Numbered from the stretch's first letter, positions 1 to 8,918 are shown. The stretch is 64,000 bases of DNA from Methylobacterium ajmalii (GCF_016613415.1 NZ_JACWCT010000022.1:30483-94482); one strand, 5' to 3'. Notes: generated from the letters alone by a model not told the origin. Numbers and translations are program-made.

Positions 1-297
1 CCCTACACCGTGTCGAAGGCCGGCGTGGTGCAGATGACCCAGGCCCTCGGCCTCGAATGGGCGCGCTACGGCATCCGGGTCAACGCGCTGGCGCCGGGCT
101 ACATCGGCACCGACATCAACCGCGAGTTCTTCGAGACGCCCCCCGGTCAGGCGATGCTCAAGCGCATCCCGATGCGGCGGCTGGGCCGTCCGGAGGACCT
201 CGACGGCGCCTTCCTGCTGCTCGCCGGCGACGCCTCGGGCTGGATGACCGGCGCGACCCTGCCGGTCGACGGCGGCCACCTCGTCTCGGGGCTTTGA
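1..297 (+). CDS. SDR-family oxidoreductase, 3' end (partial)
   Basis: The reading frame is open from the first base, so the N-terminal NAD(P)-binding half lies outside the window. Only about 98 residues remain. They begin with the catalytic YTVSK segment (Tyr-x-x-x-Lys) of classical short-chain dehydrogenases, continue with the 'RVNALAPGYI' motif that follows the active site, and end with the usual 'GWMTGATLPVDGGHL' tail. The family oxidises or reduces alcohols, sugars or ketones with NAD(P)(H) in the cytoplasm. The substrate cannot be read from this fragment. It converges on the TadG-like gene with about 10 bases between the stops. Confidence 0.9.
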   Translation, partial: PYTVSKAGVVQMTQALGLEWARYGIRVNALAPGYIGTDINREFFETPPGQAMLKRIPMRRLGRPEDLDGAFLLLAGDASGWMTGATLPVDGGHLVSGL

Positions 298-307
298 TCC
301 GCTCGCC

Positions 308-1630
308 TCAGTTCGTCAGCCGGACCTGCGCGAAGGTGTTGAACAGCTTCGTCATCGCATCGCCGATCGCGCCGGTCTTGCCCGCCTCCATGTAGAAGTC
401 GCCGCTGGTCGCGCAGGCGGCGAGCTGGGACGGGATGTCGTCGAGGCGCGTGCCCCGGCCGCGGATCTGGCTCGGCTGGCCGAGGGTGGCGTTGTAGCCC
501 CAGTCCCAGGTCATCGGCAGGTAGGGCGTGTAGATCACCCCGACCCAGACCGGCAGCTTGGCGCTGCCGCCGGGCGCCTTGAGGGCGGCGCATTGCGCCG
601 GATCGAACGGCGCGACGAGGGCGCGCTTCGGCACGTCCCAGGTCCAGGACCGGCCCGGATCGGCGACGCCGTCGGTCGCCAGGATCACGAGCTTCTTCGG
701 GGTGGTGATGCCGTCGCCGCTCGGGCCCACCGCCTGGGTGAAGGCCGGCATGATGCCCGAAAACAGCGTCGCCCCGTCGCTCTCGCCCGAGGCGCTCGGC
801 GTCTTGGGCAGGTTGCGGGCCACCTTGGACAGGTCGCTCGTCGGGTCGAGCACCTTGGTGAGCTGGGTGCTGAACGCGTAGATCGCGACCCGCACCCGCT
901 TGCTCGCCGCCTCCTGCCGGCGCAGCGAGGCGACGAAATCCAGGATGCCCTGGTTCATCTCGTCGAGGCGCAGGGTGATGCCGTTGGCCTTCGCCCACTG
1001 GTAGCTGTCCAGGCTGGTATTCTTCACCGGCTGGCCGTCGTGGCAGGCGAAGGCGCACCCGTTCAGGTTGGCCTGGAGCGCCGCGATATCGGCGTTCGTC
1101 GCCCCCAGCGCCATCGAGCCCGACACGTCGATCAGCAGGTAGACGTCGATCAGGGGCGACAGGTCGGCGCTGGCCTGCGACGCGCCGTCATAGGGCATCG
1201 CCGCGGTGCCGATGACCCCCATCAGGGTCGTCTTGGTCGAGGCGGTGTAGGTCCCCGAGACGGTGACGCTGCGGCCCGCCAGGGCGACGGTGAAGCGCGC
1301 CTGCGCCGCCGTGGCGGCGACCACCTTCGGGGCCACCGTGGCGAAGACCTGCGTGGCGGTGTCCATGCCGGCCTGGCGGATCGCGGCGTCCGACTGGCCC
1401 TTGGCATCCGCCGCCCGCACCGCCTGGGCGCCGGCCAGCACCGCGGCGTCGAGGGCGGCGTCGAGGCGCGAGCGGTCCTGGCGCGAGCGGGCGAAGTCGA
1501 ATCCGGCGCCGGCCAGGATCAGCAGCACCAGGAAGGTCAGGCCGACCAGCATCGCGACGCTGCCGCGTCGGTCGTGCCGGAAGGCCCGGAGCCGCGCCGT
1601 CAGGGTGAGCAGGAGGGGAGGCAGGGGCAT
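308..1630 (-). CDS. TadG-like pilus-assembly protein with von Willebrand factor A domain
   Basis: The protein has 440 residues from the chosen start. An N-terminal basic stretch (RHDRRGS) is followed by one membrane segment at about residues 24-44, the layout of TadE/TadG proteins tied to Flp/Tad pilus export. From about residue 160 there is a VWA domain with the metal-ion-dependent adhesion motif DVSGSM (168-173). Family knowledge suggests an envelope-anchored protein with an extracytoplasmic adhesive domain. The frame extends upstream to 1708, but the ATG at 1630 puts the membrane segment in the usual place. No other tad genes are adjacent. The Tad link is by family resemblance; the ligand is unknown. 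Confidence 0.82.
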   Translation of the reverse strand: MPLPPLLLTLTARLRAFRHDRRGSVAMLVGLTFLVLLILAGAGFDFARSRQDRSRLDAALDAAVLAGAQAVRAADAKGQSDAAIRQAGMDTATQVFATVAPKVVAATAAQARFTVALAGRSVTVSGTYTASTKTTLMGVIGTAAMPYDGASQASADLSPLIDVYLLIDVSGSMALGATNADIAALQANLNGCAFACHDGQPVKNTSLDSYQWAKANGITLRLDEMNQGILDFVASLRRQEAASKRVRVAIYAFSTQLTKVLDPTSDLSKVARNLPKTPSASGESDGATLFSGIMPAFTQAVGPSGDGITTPKKLVILATDGVADPGRSWTWDVPKRALVAPFDPAQCAALKAPGGSAKLPVWVGVIYTPYLPMTWDWGYNATLGQPSQIRGRGTRLDDIPSQLAACATSGDFYMEAGKTGAIGDAMTKLFNTFAQVRLTN

Positions 1631-1793
1631 GATGAACCGACCGGGAGGCGTCCGCCATCCTGCCCCGACGGGCGTTTCCCCGCCGTGAACGCGATCGTCG
1701 AAACCCACGGCCGTACGGTCCCGGCGCCAGAATCATATTGACCCAGGGTCAGTATAGTGGGCCGCTATCCTTCGCGTCGGCCGTCGGCCGGGG

Positions 1794-2237
1794 TCAAGCC
1801 GTCGGATAGGTGATGAACTCCAAAAGCGACCCATCGGGGTCGCGGAAATAGACGCTGATTCCCTCGCCGACGGCCCCGCGGCGCGGCACCGGGCCGAGCT
1901 CGACCGGCACGCCGTGGCGTTCGAGATGGGCCGCCGCCTCCTCGATCGGGCCGGGCCAGCGGAAGCACAGGTCGCTGTTGCCGGGCGCCACCGGCAGCCG
2001 GGCCCGGGGCTCGCCGATCTGGCCCGGTCCGTGGCAGTTCAGCTGCACGCCGCCGAAGCGGTAGGCGTAGCCCCGCCCGACCGGGATCACCTCGGCCCCG
2101 ACCACGTCGCGGTAGAAGGCGGTCGAGCGCTCCCAGTCCGAGACGTGGATGACGCAATGGTCGAGGTGGATCGCCGGGGCGACGCCGGTCACCGGCGCGG
2201 CGGGCGCGAGGTCGGAAAGGGTCTCGGTATCCGGCAT
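1794..2237 (-). CDS. VOC family protein (glyoxalase/bleomycin-resistance fold)
   Basis: This 147-residue protein has one vicinal-oxygen-chelate domain. It shows 'HLDHCVIHVSDWERS' near the start, 'AFYRDVVG' next, and 'DPDGSLLEFITYP' at the C-terminus, giving the His and Glu metal ligands typical of the fold. Members include glyoxalase I, dioxygenases and antibiotic-binding proteins; the reaction here cannot be assigned. The start at 2237 is supported by GGAGG six bases upstream; the frame is open to 2267 but has no comparable ribosome site there. It is a single gene between the TadG-like gene and the DUF1127 gene. Confidence 0.85.
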   Translation of the reverse strand: MPDTETLSDLAPAAPVTGVAPAIHLDHCVIHVSDWERSTAFYRDVVGAEVIPVGRGYAYRFGGVQLNCHGPGQIGEPRARLPVAPGNSDLCFRWPGPIEEAAAHLERHGVPVELGPVPRRGAVGEGISVYFRDPDGSLLEFITYPTA

Positions 2238-2354
2238 CGCGGGCCTCCGGGCTTGCACGCGGCTCAAGGTCTTGCACGCGGCTGAAGGTAACGCGGCGCC
2301 GGCGCCGGTGAACAGCGGGCCGGCGGGAAATGTCGCGCCATCGCGACGCGCCGG

Positions 2355-2552
2355 TCAGGCGCGCCAGAACGGCTTGAGGCTCTCCTGCCGCACCGTGTCG
2401 GGGTCGAGGCCGGTATCGCGCATCTGCGCGGGCGTCAGCGCGGCGAGGACCCGGCGGTCCCGGGCGCGCCGCCACCAGAGGCCGAGGAGGGTCGGGCGGG
2501 GCGGCCGAGGGGCGGAGACGGAATCGGCGAGCGGCAGGGAGAAGGCGGGCAT
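2355..2552 (-). CDS. DUF1127 domain small protein
   Basis: This 65-residue basic protein carries the compact DUF1127 (YjiS-like) signature: 'LWWRRARDRRVLAALT', then 'MRDTGLDPDTVRQE'. Such proteins are common in alphaproteobacteria. Some short members have been linked to RNA turnover or phosphate and carbon metabolism, but the role of this one is unknown. It lies divergently from the MocR regulator, with about 100 bases between the start codons, and the two probably share a control region. The ATG at 2552 is chosen because the DUF1127 motif sits about 25 residues downstream of it. Confidence 0.8.
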   Translation of the reverse strand: MPAFSLPLADSVSAPRPPRPTLLGLWWRRARDRRVLAALTPAQMRDTGLDPDTVRQESLKPFWRA

Positions 2553-2605
2553 GGGGGTCGATCCGAACGGGGAGAGGGCAGTCCGGCCGGGATTGCGCCG
2601 CCAGG

Positions 2606-2633
2606 ATTGTATCGATACGAATATCGGTGCAAT
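2606..2633. promoter_or_regulatory. Candidate MocR operator (imperfect inverted repeat)
   Basis: Arms ATTGTATCGATA (2606-2617) and TATCGGTGCAAT (2622-2633) are inverted copies matching at 10 of 12 positions, separated by CGAA. The repeat lies in the gap between the divergent DUF1127 and mocR-like genes, 25 bases upstream of the mocR start. MocR proteins often control a divergent neighbour and themselves, so this is the likeliest binding site. The assignment is inferred from position and symmetry. Confidence 0.5.
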
Positions 2634-2657
2634 CGAAACATTGTTCTCGGAGCAATG

Positions 2658-3992
2658 ATGGCCGCACTCGACTATCGCGGGCTCGCCGACACGGTGGCGG
2701 CGGAGATCGCCGACGGGCGGCTGCGTCCGGGCGAGAGGCTGCCGCCCCAGCGCGACTTCGCCTATGCCCGCGGCATCGCGGTCTCCACGGCGAGCCGGGT
2801 CTATGCCGAGCTGGCGCGGCGCGGCCTCGTCCTCGGCGAGGTCGGGCGCGGCACCTACATCCGCTCCGATCTCGGCGCCTCCGAGCCGATCCGCCCGGAG
2901 CCGCCGCCGGCCGCCCTCGATCTCCAGCGCACGATGTCCCGCCTGCCCGAGCAGGAGGCCCTGCTCGCCGAGACCCTGGCGGGGCTGGGACGCGGGGCGG
3001 TCGAGGCGGCGCTGACCCAGTACGGCCCGGCCGGCACGCCGCAGGCGCGCGGCGTCGCCGCGCGCTTCCTGGCGCAGGACGGCTTCGCCCCCGATCCGCA
3101 CGGGATCCTGTTCACCGGCAACGGGCGCCAGGGGCTCGCCGCCGCCCTGGCGATGCTGGCCCCGCCGGGGGAGCGCATCGGCTGCGAGCCGCTGACCTAT
3201 CCGGTGGTCAAGGGCATCGCGGCGCGGCTCGGCATCGCCCTCGTGCCGCTGCCCCTCGACGGGGAGGGCGTGCGGCCAGACGCCATCCTCCAGGCCCACC
3301 GCGCCGCGCCGCTGAGCGGGCTCTACCTCCAGCCGACGCTGCAGAACCCGCTCGGGGCGACGATGGGGCCGGGGCGCCGGGCGGAGATCGCCGCGGTCCT
3401 GGCGCGGACGGGGCTCACGCTCGTGGAGGACGCGGTCTACGGCTTCCTGCGCGATACCACGGCCATCGCCGCCCTGGCGCCCGAGCGCACGATCCTGGTC
3501 GACAGCCTGTCGAAGCGCGTGATGCCGGGCCTGACCGTCGGGATGATCGTGAGCCCGCCCGAGATGACGGACCGCCTCGCGGCCTCGGTGCGCCAGGGCG
3601 GGTGGAGCGCCCCGGGGGTCGCGCTCGCCGCCGGCACGCGCTGGATGGAGGACGGCTCCGCCGCCCGGCTCGCCCGCGCCAAGCGGGCCGACGCGGCCGA
3701 GCGGCAGGCGATCGCCCGGGACCGCCTCGCCGGCCTGCCGGTGACGGGCGACGCGGCGGCCTATCACCTCTGGCTCACCCTGCCGGAGACGTGGCGGGCC
3801 GAGGCCTACGCCGCGGCGGCCCTGCGGCGGGGCATCGCCCTCATCCCGGCCTCCTCCTTCGCGGTCAGCCCGGGCCACGCCCCGAACGCCGTCCGGCTCG
3901 CCCTCGCGGCGCCGGCGCGGGACGAGCTGGCGCGGGCGCTCGACGCGCTGCGCCGCCTCGCCCTCGCGGGGGACGATCAGGTGGTCGAGTAG
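2658..3992 (+). CDS. MocR-family PLP-dependent transcriptional regulator
   Basis: An N-terminal winged-helix of GntR type (about residues 5-70, including 'GERLPPQRDFA' and 'STASRVYAELARRG') is fused to a fold-type I aminotransferase domain. The PLP-binding lysine is in 'SLSKRVMPGL', and the 'NPLGATM' and 'VEDAVYGF' motifs are present. MocR proteins use the aminotransferase part as an effector sensor, usually for PLP or amino-acid metabolism. Two adjacent ATGs (2655, 2658) are possible; 2658 has better spacing (5 bases) from GGAG. The divergent partner is a DUF1127 gene rather than the pdx or gab genes often regulated by this family, so the regulon is open. Confidence 0.9.
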   Translation: MAALDYRGLADTVAAEIADGRLRPGERLPPQRDFAYARGIAVSTASRVYAELARRGLVLGEVGRGTYIRSDLGASEPIRPEPPPAALDLQRTMSRLPEQEALLAETLAGLGRGAVEAALTQYGPAGTPQARGVAARFLAQDGFAPDPHGILFTGNGRQGLAAALAMLAPPGERIGCEPLTYPVVKGIAARLGIALVPLPLDGEGVRPDAILQAHRAAPLSGLYLQPTLQNPLGATMGPGRRAEIAAVLARTGLTLVEDAVYGFLRDTTAIAALAPERTILVDSLSKRVMPGLTVGMIVSPPEMTDRLAASVRQGGWSAPGVALAAGTRWMEDGSAARLARAKRADAAERQAIARDRLAGLPVTGDAAAYHLWLTLPETWRAEAYAAAALRRGIALIPASSFAVSPGHAPNAVRLALAAPARDELARALDALRRLALAGDDQVVE

Positions 3993-4013
3993 GCGGCGCC
4001 TCCCGGCGGCCTC

Positions 4014-5270
4014 TCACTGCGCCAGGCGCACCGGCTGGTCCTTCGCCGGGCCGACGCCCGAGGGCACCGGCACGGCCGAGGAATTGTAGTTGGCGTTGAT
4101 CATCAGGTTGGCGCTGCCGGACGTGCGGATCGACTTGGCGACCACGACCGTCCAGGGCGACTGGTCGGCGATCTTGTTGCCGTATCCGCTCACCGTGAGG
4201 CTTGCATTCGGCAGGTATATCGTGCCGACGATCTTGCGGGCGTTGTTGGTCGAGATGCCGAAATCGCCGTAATAGCTGCGGTCGGTGATCAGGGCGAAGC
4301 CCGCATAGGGCCCGCTCTTGCGGCCCTCGATCTCGAGCTTGGCCATGCCGATCACCTGGGCCGACAGCAGGCCCTTGAAGATCAGCACCACGTCGGTGCC
4401 GGTGATGGTAGATTGCCCGAGCAGGTTGAGGATCGGGCCGACGAAATAATGCTCGCCGGGCTGGAGCACGATGTTCGTCATCCCCAGCAGGGTCAGCTCG
4501 CCGCAATGGACGCCGGGATTGAGGTAAGTGGTGCCGCTGCCGATGTTGATCGTGAGCAGATCGTCGCACAGGAGCGGCACGTCGATGCGCATCTTGGCGA
4601 ACGGGTCCGCCATCGTCGGGGCGTCGGTGACCGGGACCGGGCGGACCGGGCCGGTCGCGCTGCCCGCCGCCCGCACCTCGCCCGCCCACAGGGCCGTGCC
4701 CATCCCCGCCGACAGGTTGGCGTTGCTCTGCACGAGGCAGTCGTTGGCGGTGATCGCCGAGTTGCCGTTCAGGCCGACGGCGACCGGCGCGCCGAGGCCG
4801 ATGGAGTCTTGGGAGCCCAGCACGCAGAGCGGCTTCCGCGCGGTGCGGATCGCCGTCGCGCTGGCCTCGATGGTCCAGCCGCCCGGCGGCAGCATGTTGC
4901 GGAAGAACGAGGCCCGGTGCCCGGTCTGGCGCACCGTGACCGTGCGCGCCGCGGCGTCGATCGTGGCGCTCGACGTGATCGTCCAGCGCCGGCGCAGGGC
5001 GGCGGCCATCCCGTCGGCGGCGAGGCGGGCGCGCTCCGTCGTGGCGGCGGACTGGTCGACGCCGAACTCGCCCGCGCCCTGGATCGCCGCGGCGTCGACG
5101 TAGCTCTGGAGCTTCGACTTCGCCAGCATCACCTCGGAGACCTCGGCGACGCCCACCGCCGCCGTCGCCAGCAGCGGCAGCAGCAGGCTCAGCACGACGA
5201 TCACCGAGCCGCGCCGGCAGCGCCGGAAGCGGTCGAGGAGGAGCGGGGCGAGGTTCGGGCAGGCTTTCAT
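4014..5270 (-). CDS. TadG-like pilus-assembly / secreted protein
   Basis: The protein has 418 residues. A short cytoplasmic basic stretch (RFRRCRRGS) precedes a membrane helix at about residues 22-44, followed by 'EVMLAKSKLQSYVDAAAIQGA', the TadE/TadG-type segment after the helix. The rest is an extracytoplasmic region rich in Gly, Thr, Asn and hydrophobic residues with no VWA MIDAS motif, unlike the TadG-like protein encoded at 308-1630. It is probably an envelope-anchored protein of the Flp/Tad class; its role is otherwise unknown. It is the only gene in its transcription unit and converges on mocR with about 20 bases between stops. Confidence 0.75.
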   Translation of the reverse strand: MKACPNLAPLLLDRFRRCRRGSVIVVLSLLLPLLATAAVGVAEVSEVMLAKSKLQSYVDAAAIQGAGEFGVDQSAATTERARLAADGMAAALRRRWTITSSATIDAAARTVTVRQTGHRASFFRNMLPPGGWTIEASATAIRTARKPLCVLGSQDSIGLGAPVAVGLNGNSAITANDCLVQSNANLSAGMGTALWAGEVRAAGSATGPVRPVPVTDAPTMADPFAKMRIDVPLLCDDLLTINIGSGTTYLNPGVHCGELTLLGMTNIVLQPGEHYFVGPILNLLGQSTITGTDVVLIFKGLLSAQVIGMAKLEIEGRKSGPYAGFALITDRSYYGDFGISTNNARKIVGTIYLPNASLTVSGYGNKIADQSPWTVVVAKSIRTSGSANLMINANYNSSAVPVPSGVGPAKDQPVRLAQ

Positions 5271-5494
5271 CGGCGCGGCGGGCTGCCATTCAGGTTGTAG
5301 CCCAAAAAACTGCTATCGACAGTTGTTTTCGGGTCTCACAACGTCGGCACGCCCCATCTCTGCCGCCGGAATCCGAACAAAAGCCTAATGCCGTTGTTCG
5401 GTTGTAAGATTACGGGGTTAGTTGCAGCTCGGACTTGTGTCCGGGTTCCCGGGTCCGGCGCGGCACAGGTTCGCCGCGCCGGGTTATCTCTGGG

Positions 5495-6493
5495 TCAGCC
5501 GGCGACGTCGTGCTCGATCGCCCCGAAGATCGAGTGCCCGCCGGCGTCCTTCATCTCGACCCGCAGGCGGTCGCCCGCCGCGAGGTAGGGCGTGCGCGCC
5601 CAGCCGCCGGTGAGAGCCTCCGCGGCCCGCGCCTCGGCGAGGCAGGCATAGCCGGCCCCACCCTCGGCGGCGGCCCGACCCGGCCCGCCGTCGATGCCGC
5701 GGTTCGAGACCGGGCCGGCGCTGACCAGGGTCCCGGCGCCGATCGGCCGGTCGCGCGCCGCCTCCGCCACCAGGGCGACGAGGCCCTGCGCCAGGTCGGC
5801 GCCCGCCTCCGGGCAGCCGAGCGCCTTGCCGTTGCGGCTCACCAGGAGCGGTCGGTGGAGCGCGCCGTCGCGCCAGACGGTCCCGAGCTCGTCGGGCGTC
5901 ACCGCCACCGGGGCGAGGCTCGCGGCGAGCGCCGGCGCCTCGGCGCCGTCGAGGTCGAGCCCGTCGGGCCTCAGCCGGTCGTGGCGGATCACCTCCGCCA
6001 CCAGCGTCACCAGCCGGATCGCGGCTTCGGCCTCCGCCGCCCCGGCGCCCCGGAGCAGGTCGCCGGTGATCACCGCGAGGCCCGCCGAGAGGTCGAGGGA
6101 GGCCGCCGGATCGTCGGCGACCAGGGTCTCGCGGGGGGCGAGGAATCCGTCCGAGGGGGCGTGGCGCAGGCGGCCCGCCTCGCTCCCCGTCGCCTCGGCG
6201 CCGGCGGCCTGGCGCAGCAGGGCCGGGTAGCCCGGCCAGGCGGCGGCGTGCCGGCGGGCATAGGCGCGGGGCAGGGGGGCGACGCAATCGTGCTCGTGGA
6301 AGCGGAACGACGGCACCGAGCCGTGCTCGAGCTGCTCGGCGAGGGCGGCGAGGGCCGGGGCGTAGCGCTCCCAGTCGTCGAGGGCCTGCTGGAGCGTCGG
6401 CACCACGATGAAGGCGTCGGTGGCGCGGGTCAGGTCGCGCGAAACCACGACGAGGCGGCCGTCGCGGCCGTGCTTGAGGCTGGCGAGCTTCAT
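5495..6493 (-). CDS. Fumarylacetoacetate hydrolase family protein
   Basis: The protein has 332 residues and starts 'MKLASLKHGRDGRLVVVSRD', typical of the fumarylacetoacetase-like hydrolases of about 330-340 residues in proteobacteria. The N-terminal 80 residues form the small FAA N-terminal domain and the rest the catalytic beta-roll. 'AVITGDLLRG' and 'LVSRNGKALG' lie in the metal-binding core. Family members cleave C-C bonds of acylpyruvate-like products of aromatic catabolism, or tautomerise or decarboxylate oxaloacetate-like compounds. No homogentisate or gentisate genes are adjacent, so the substrate is unassigned. AGGAGG lies eight bases before the ATG. Confidence 0.85.
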   Translation of the reverse strand: MKLASLKHGRDGRLVVVSRDLTRATDAFIVVPTLQQALDDWERYAPALAALAEQLEHGSVPSFRFHEHDCVAPLPRAYARRHAAAWPGYPALLRQAAGAEATGSEAGRLRHAPSDGFLAPRETLVADDPAASLDLSAGLAVITGDLLRGAGAAEAEAAIRLVTLVAEVIRHDRLRPDGLDLDGAEAPALAASLAPVAVTPDELGTVWRDGALHRPLLVSRNGKALGCPEAGADLAQGLVALVAEAARDRPIGAGTLVSAGPVSNRGIDGGPGRAAAEGGAGYACLAEARAAEALTGGWARTPYLAAGDRLRVEMKDAGGHSIFGAIEHDVAG

Positions 6494-6637
6494 TCGGCGT
6501 CCCTCCTGTCGCCCGCTGTTGCGGGCGTTCGAGCCTGCCGAGACGGCAGGCCTGCGGCCCGGTTCGTCGGGCACGTCGGTCCATCATGGACCGCCCCGGC
6601 CGCGGAGGCTACGGCCGGGGTTCAAGCTTCCCTTATG

Positions 6638-7699
6638 TCAGATCGTGCCGTGGACGAGGCCGTGGATGAAGCCGAGCTTGGCGATGACCGGCGGCGCCAG
6701 CACGAAGGGGTAGAGGTCGCCCTGTCCCATCGCCCGGTTGACGCTGTTCAGCGCGAACACGAAGGGCAGCCAGGCCGCCACGATCTGCTCGATGCTCTGC
6801 GCCTCGTAGGGATCGAAGTCGATCCGCGCCGCGAGCTCGCCGTTGGCGTCGAGCAGCGGGTGGACCTGCATGCCGAAGGCGCTCGCCATCTCCAGCGTGT
6901 CGACGATGTGCAGGTAATGCGCCCAGGTCTCGGCGAAGTCCTCCCACGGATGGGTGGTGGCGTAGGCCGAGACGTGGGTCTCCTGCCAGTTGGCCGGGGT
7001 GCCCTGCTCGTAATGGCGCTGGAGCGCCGCGTTGTAGTCCTGCGTATCGTCGCCGAACACCGCCCGGCAGGCGTCGAGCCGCCCGGCGTCGCGCACCAGG
7101 ATGTCCCAGTAATGGTGCCCGACCTCGTGGCGGAAATGCCCGAGCAGGGTGCGGTAGGGCTCGCCCATCTCGCGCCGCCGCTTCTCGCGCTCGGCGTCGT
7201 CGGCCTCGGCCAGCGCGATCGTGATGACGCCGTTGTCGTGCCCGGTCATCACCTTCGGGCCCTGGTTCTCCGGCGGATCGGCGAGGAAGTGGAAGATCAG
7301 CCCGTGCTCCGGGTCCTCGGCGCGGGTCTTCAGCGGCAGGTTCCAGCGCAGCAGGGTGTAGAACAACCGGTGCTTGGCGAATTCCAGCTCGCGCCACTTG
7401 GCGAGGTATTCCGGGTTCGAGACGTCGGGAATCGTGCCGTTGTGCCGGCAGGCGAGGCAGAAGGCGTCCCCGGATCCCGGCGGCACCAGCCAGTTGCAGG
7501 CATCGTGCACCGCGTTGGCGCAGAACCGGCTCGGCCGCTCCGGCACCGCGAGCGGGCTCCAGTCCTCGCCGCCGGCCGGCGCGAGGGCCGAGAGCGTGCG
7601 GGTCTCGGGCAGGTAGGCCAGGGTGTGGCCGCAGCGCTGGCAGGTCCGGTTCTCGAAATACAGGATGTTGCCGCAGGACTGGCACTGGAACAGTTTCAT
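6638..7699 (-). CDS. Zinc-ribbon putative metallopeptidase (DUF2248-like)
   Basis: The 353-residue protein opens with a zinc ribbon (CQSCG near residue 5, CQRCG near 21), has a second Cys pair in 'CLACRH', and carries the metallopeptidase motif HEVGHHYWD (HExxH type). The arrangement matches the putative zinc-binding peptidases annotated as DUF2248. By family it is a cytoplasmic zinc metalloprotein; no substrate is known to me. The ATG at 7699 has GGAG six bases upstream, better than the ATG four codons earlier. It is a single gene, divergent from the GrdB-like gene. Confidence 0.8.
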   Translation of the reverse strand: MKLFQCQSCGNILYFENRTCQRCGHTLAYLPETRTLSALAPAGGEDWSPLAVPERPSRFCANAVHDACNWLVPPGSGDAFCLACRHNGTIPDVSNPEYLAKWRELEFAKHRLFYTLLRWNLPLKTRAEDPEHGLIFHFLADPPENQGPKVMTGHDNGVITIALAEADDAEREKRRREMGEPYRTLLGHFRHEVGHHYWDILVRDAGRLDACRAVFGDDTQDYNAALQRHYEQGTPANWQETHVSAYATTHPWEDFAETWAHYLHIVDTLEMASAFGMQVHPLLDANGELAARIDFDPYEAQSIEQIVAAWLPFVFALNSVNRAMGQGDLYPFVLAPPVIAKLGFIHGLVHGTI

Positions 7700-7839
7700 C
7701 GGGCTCTCCACCGGGCGCGACCGCCCGCCGCACGGTGCAACGAACGTGCTAGGGGGGCGGGGGTTGCGGCGGGCCCGCTGCCTTGCGCGGGCCGGGGGGC
7801 TGCCTTCGGTCGTGAGACCGGGCCATGAGGACGACCGTG

Positions 7840-8760
7840 ATGGATGCGAGCGCCGAGCTGGACGAGCCGATCCCCTACATGGCGCGCACGCGGGCCTATT
7901 ACGGGGCGCTGGGCTACCCGCCCTACCGTTGGGCGCATTCCGGCGACGTGCCCTTCGCCTCTCTCGGCAAAGCCCTCGGCGAGAGCTGCATCGCCCTCGT
8001 CACGACGGCGGCGCCCTACCGGCCGGACAAGGGAGACCAGGGGCCGGGCGCGCCCTACAACGGCGCGGCCAAGTTCTTCTCGGTGTACTCGGCCCCGGCG
8101 GACGGGAGCCCGGACCTGCGCATCGCCCACATCGCCTACGACCGCGACCATACCCGCGCGGACGATCCCGGCAGCTACTTCCCGCTCGCGGCCCTGAAGG
8201 CGGCCGCCGCGGCGGGACGGATCGGGCGCGTCGCGGCCCGCTTCCACGGCCTGCCGACGAACCGCAGCCAGCGCACGACGATCGCGGTCGACGCGCCGGA
8301 GCTCCTCGCCCGGATCCGCGCCGACGGGGCGGATGCGGCGATCCTGGTGGCGAACTGCCCGGTCTGCCACCAGTCGCTCGCGCTCGCCGCCCGGGCGCTC
8401 GAAGCCGCCGGCATCGCCACGGTGCTGATGGGCTGCGCCAAGGACGTCGTCGAGCATTGCGGCGTGCCGCGCTTCCTGTTCAGCGACTTTCCCCTCGGCA
8501 ACGCCGCCGGCCGGCCGCACGACCCCGCCTCGCAGGAGGCGACGCTGCACCTCGCCCTCGCGCTCCTCGAATCGGCCGTGGCGGCGCGCACGACGGTGCA
8601 GTCGCCCCAGCTCTGGCGCCCCGATCCGTCCTGGAAGGCGGATTACGCGAGCCTCGCTCGGCTCTCGCCCGAGGAGATCGCGCGCCGCCGCGCGGAGTTC
8701 GAGGGCGAGAAGCACCGGGCGCGGCCCGGGCGCGGGGCGTCCGGACCGGCAGCCTCCTGA
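7840..8760 (+). CDS. Glycine/sarcosine/betaine reductase selenoprotein B family protein (Cys form)
   Basis: About 306 residues resemble the GrdB/PrdB family. The redox segment reads 'ANCPVCHQS', with cysteine where anaerobic clostridial GrdB has selenocysteine. 'AYDRDHTRADDPGSYFPL' and 'RFHGLPTNRSQR' are further conserved stretches. In clostridia these proteins form part of amino-acid reductases. Here no GrdA, GrdC or GrdE partner is visible, so another thiol redox reaction is likelier. ATG 7840 has GAGG nine bases upstream; an in-frame ATG at 7825 is possible. The next gene, on the same strand 158 bases on, is a ThDP enzyme, and a link is only positional. Confidence 0.75.
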   Translation: MDASAELDEPIPYMARTRAYYGALGYPPYRWAHSGDVPFASLGKALGESCIALVTTAAPYRPDKGDQGPGAPYNGAAKFFSVYSAPADGSPDLRIAHIAYDRDHTRADDPGSYFPLAALKAAAAAGRIGRVAARFHGLPTNRSQRTTIAVDAPELLARIRADGADAAILVANCPVCHQSLALAARALEAAGIATVLMGCAKDVVEHCGVPRFLFSDFPLGNAAGRPHDPASQEATLHLALALLESAVAARTTVQSPQLWRPDPSWKADYASLARLSPEEIARRRAEFEGEKHRARPGRGASGPAAS

Positions 8761-8918
8761 CGATCGGCTCCATCCCGACGGGACCGCCGTCCCGGTCCGG
8801 TGCGGCAGCGCCCACCCCCCATGCCTTCGAGGCCCTCACACCCCTTCGCGAAATCCCCTATCACCGTACCGCGAACACGAACCGGGCCGTCAGACGCCCG
8901 CGCGACGAGGAGATGCCG

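Noticed and set aside
5435..7828. Long plus-strand open frame across the FAH-family and metallopeptidase genes
   Set aside because: Composition is that of a shadow frame. The minus strand has well-placed ribosome sites and complete family motifs.
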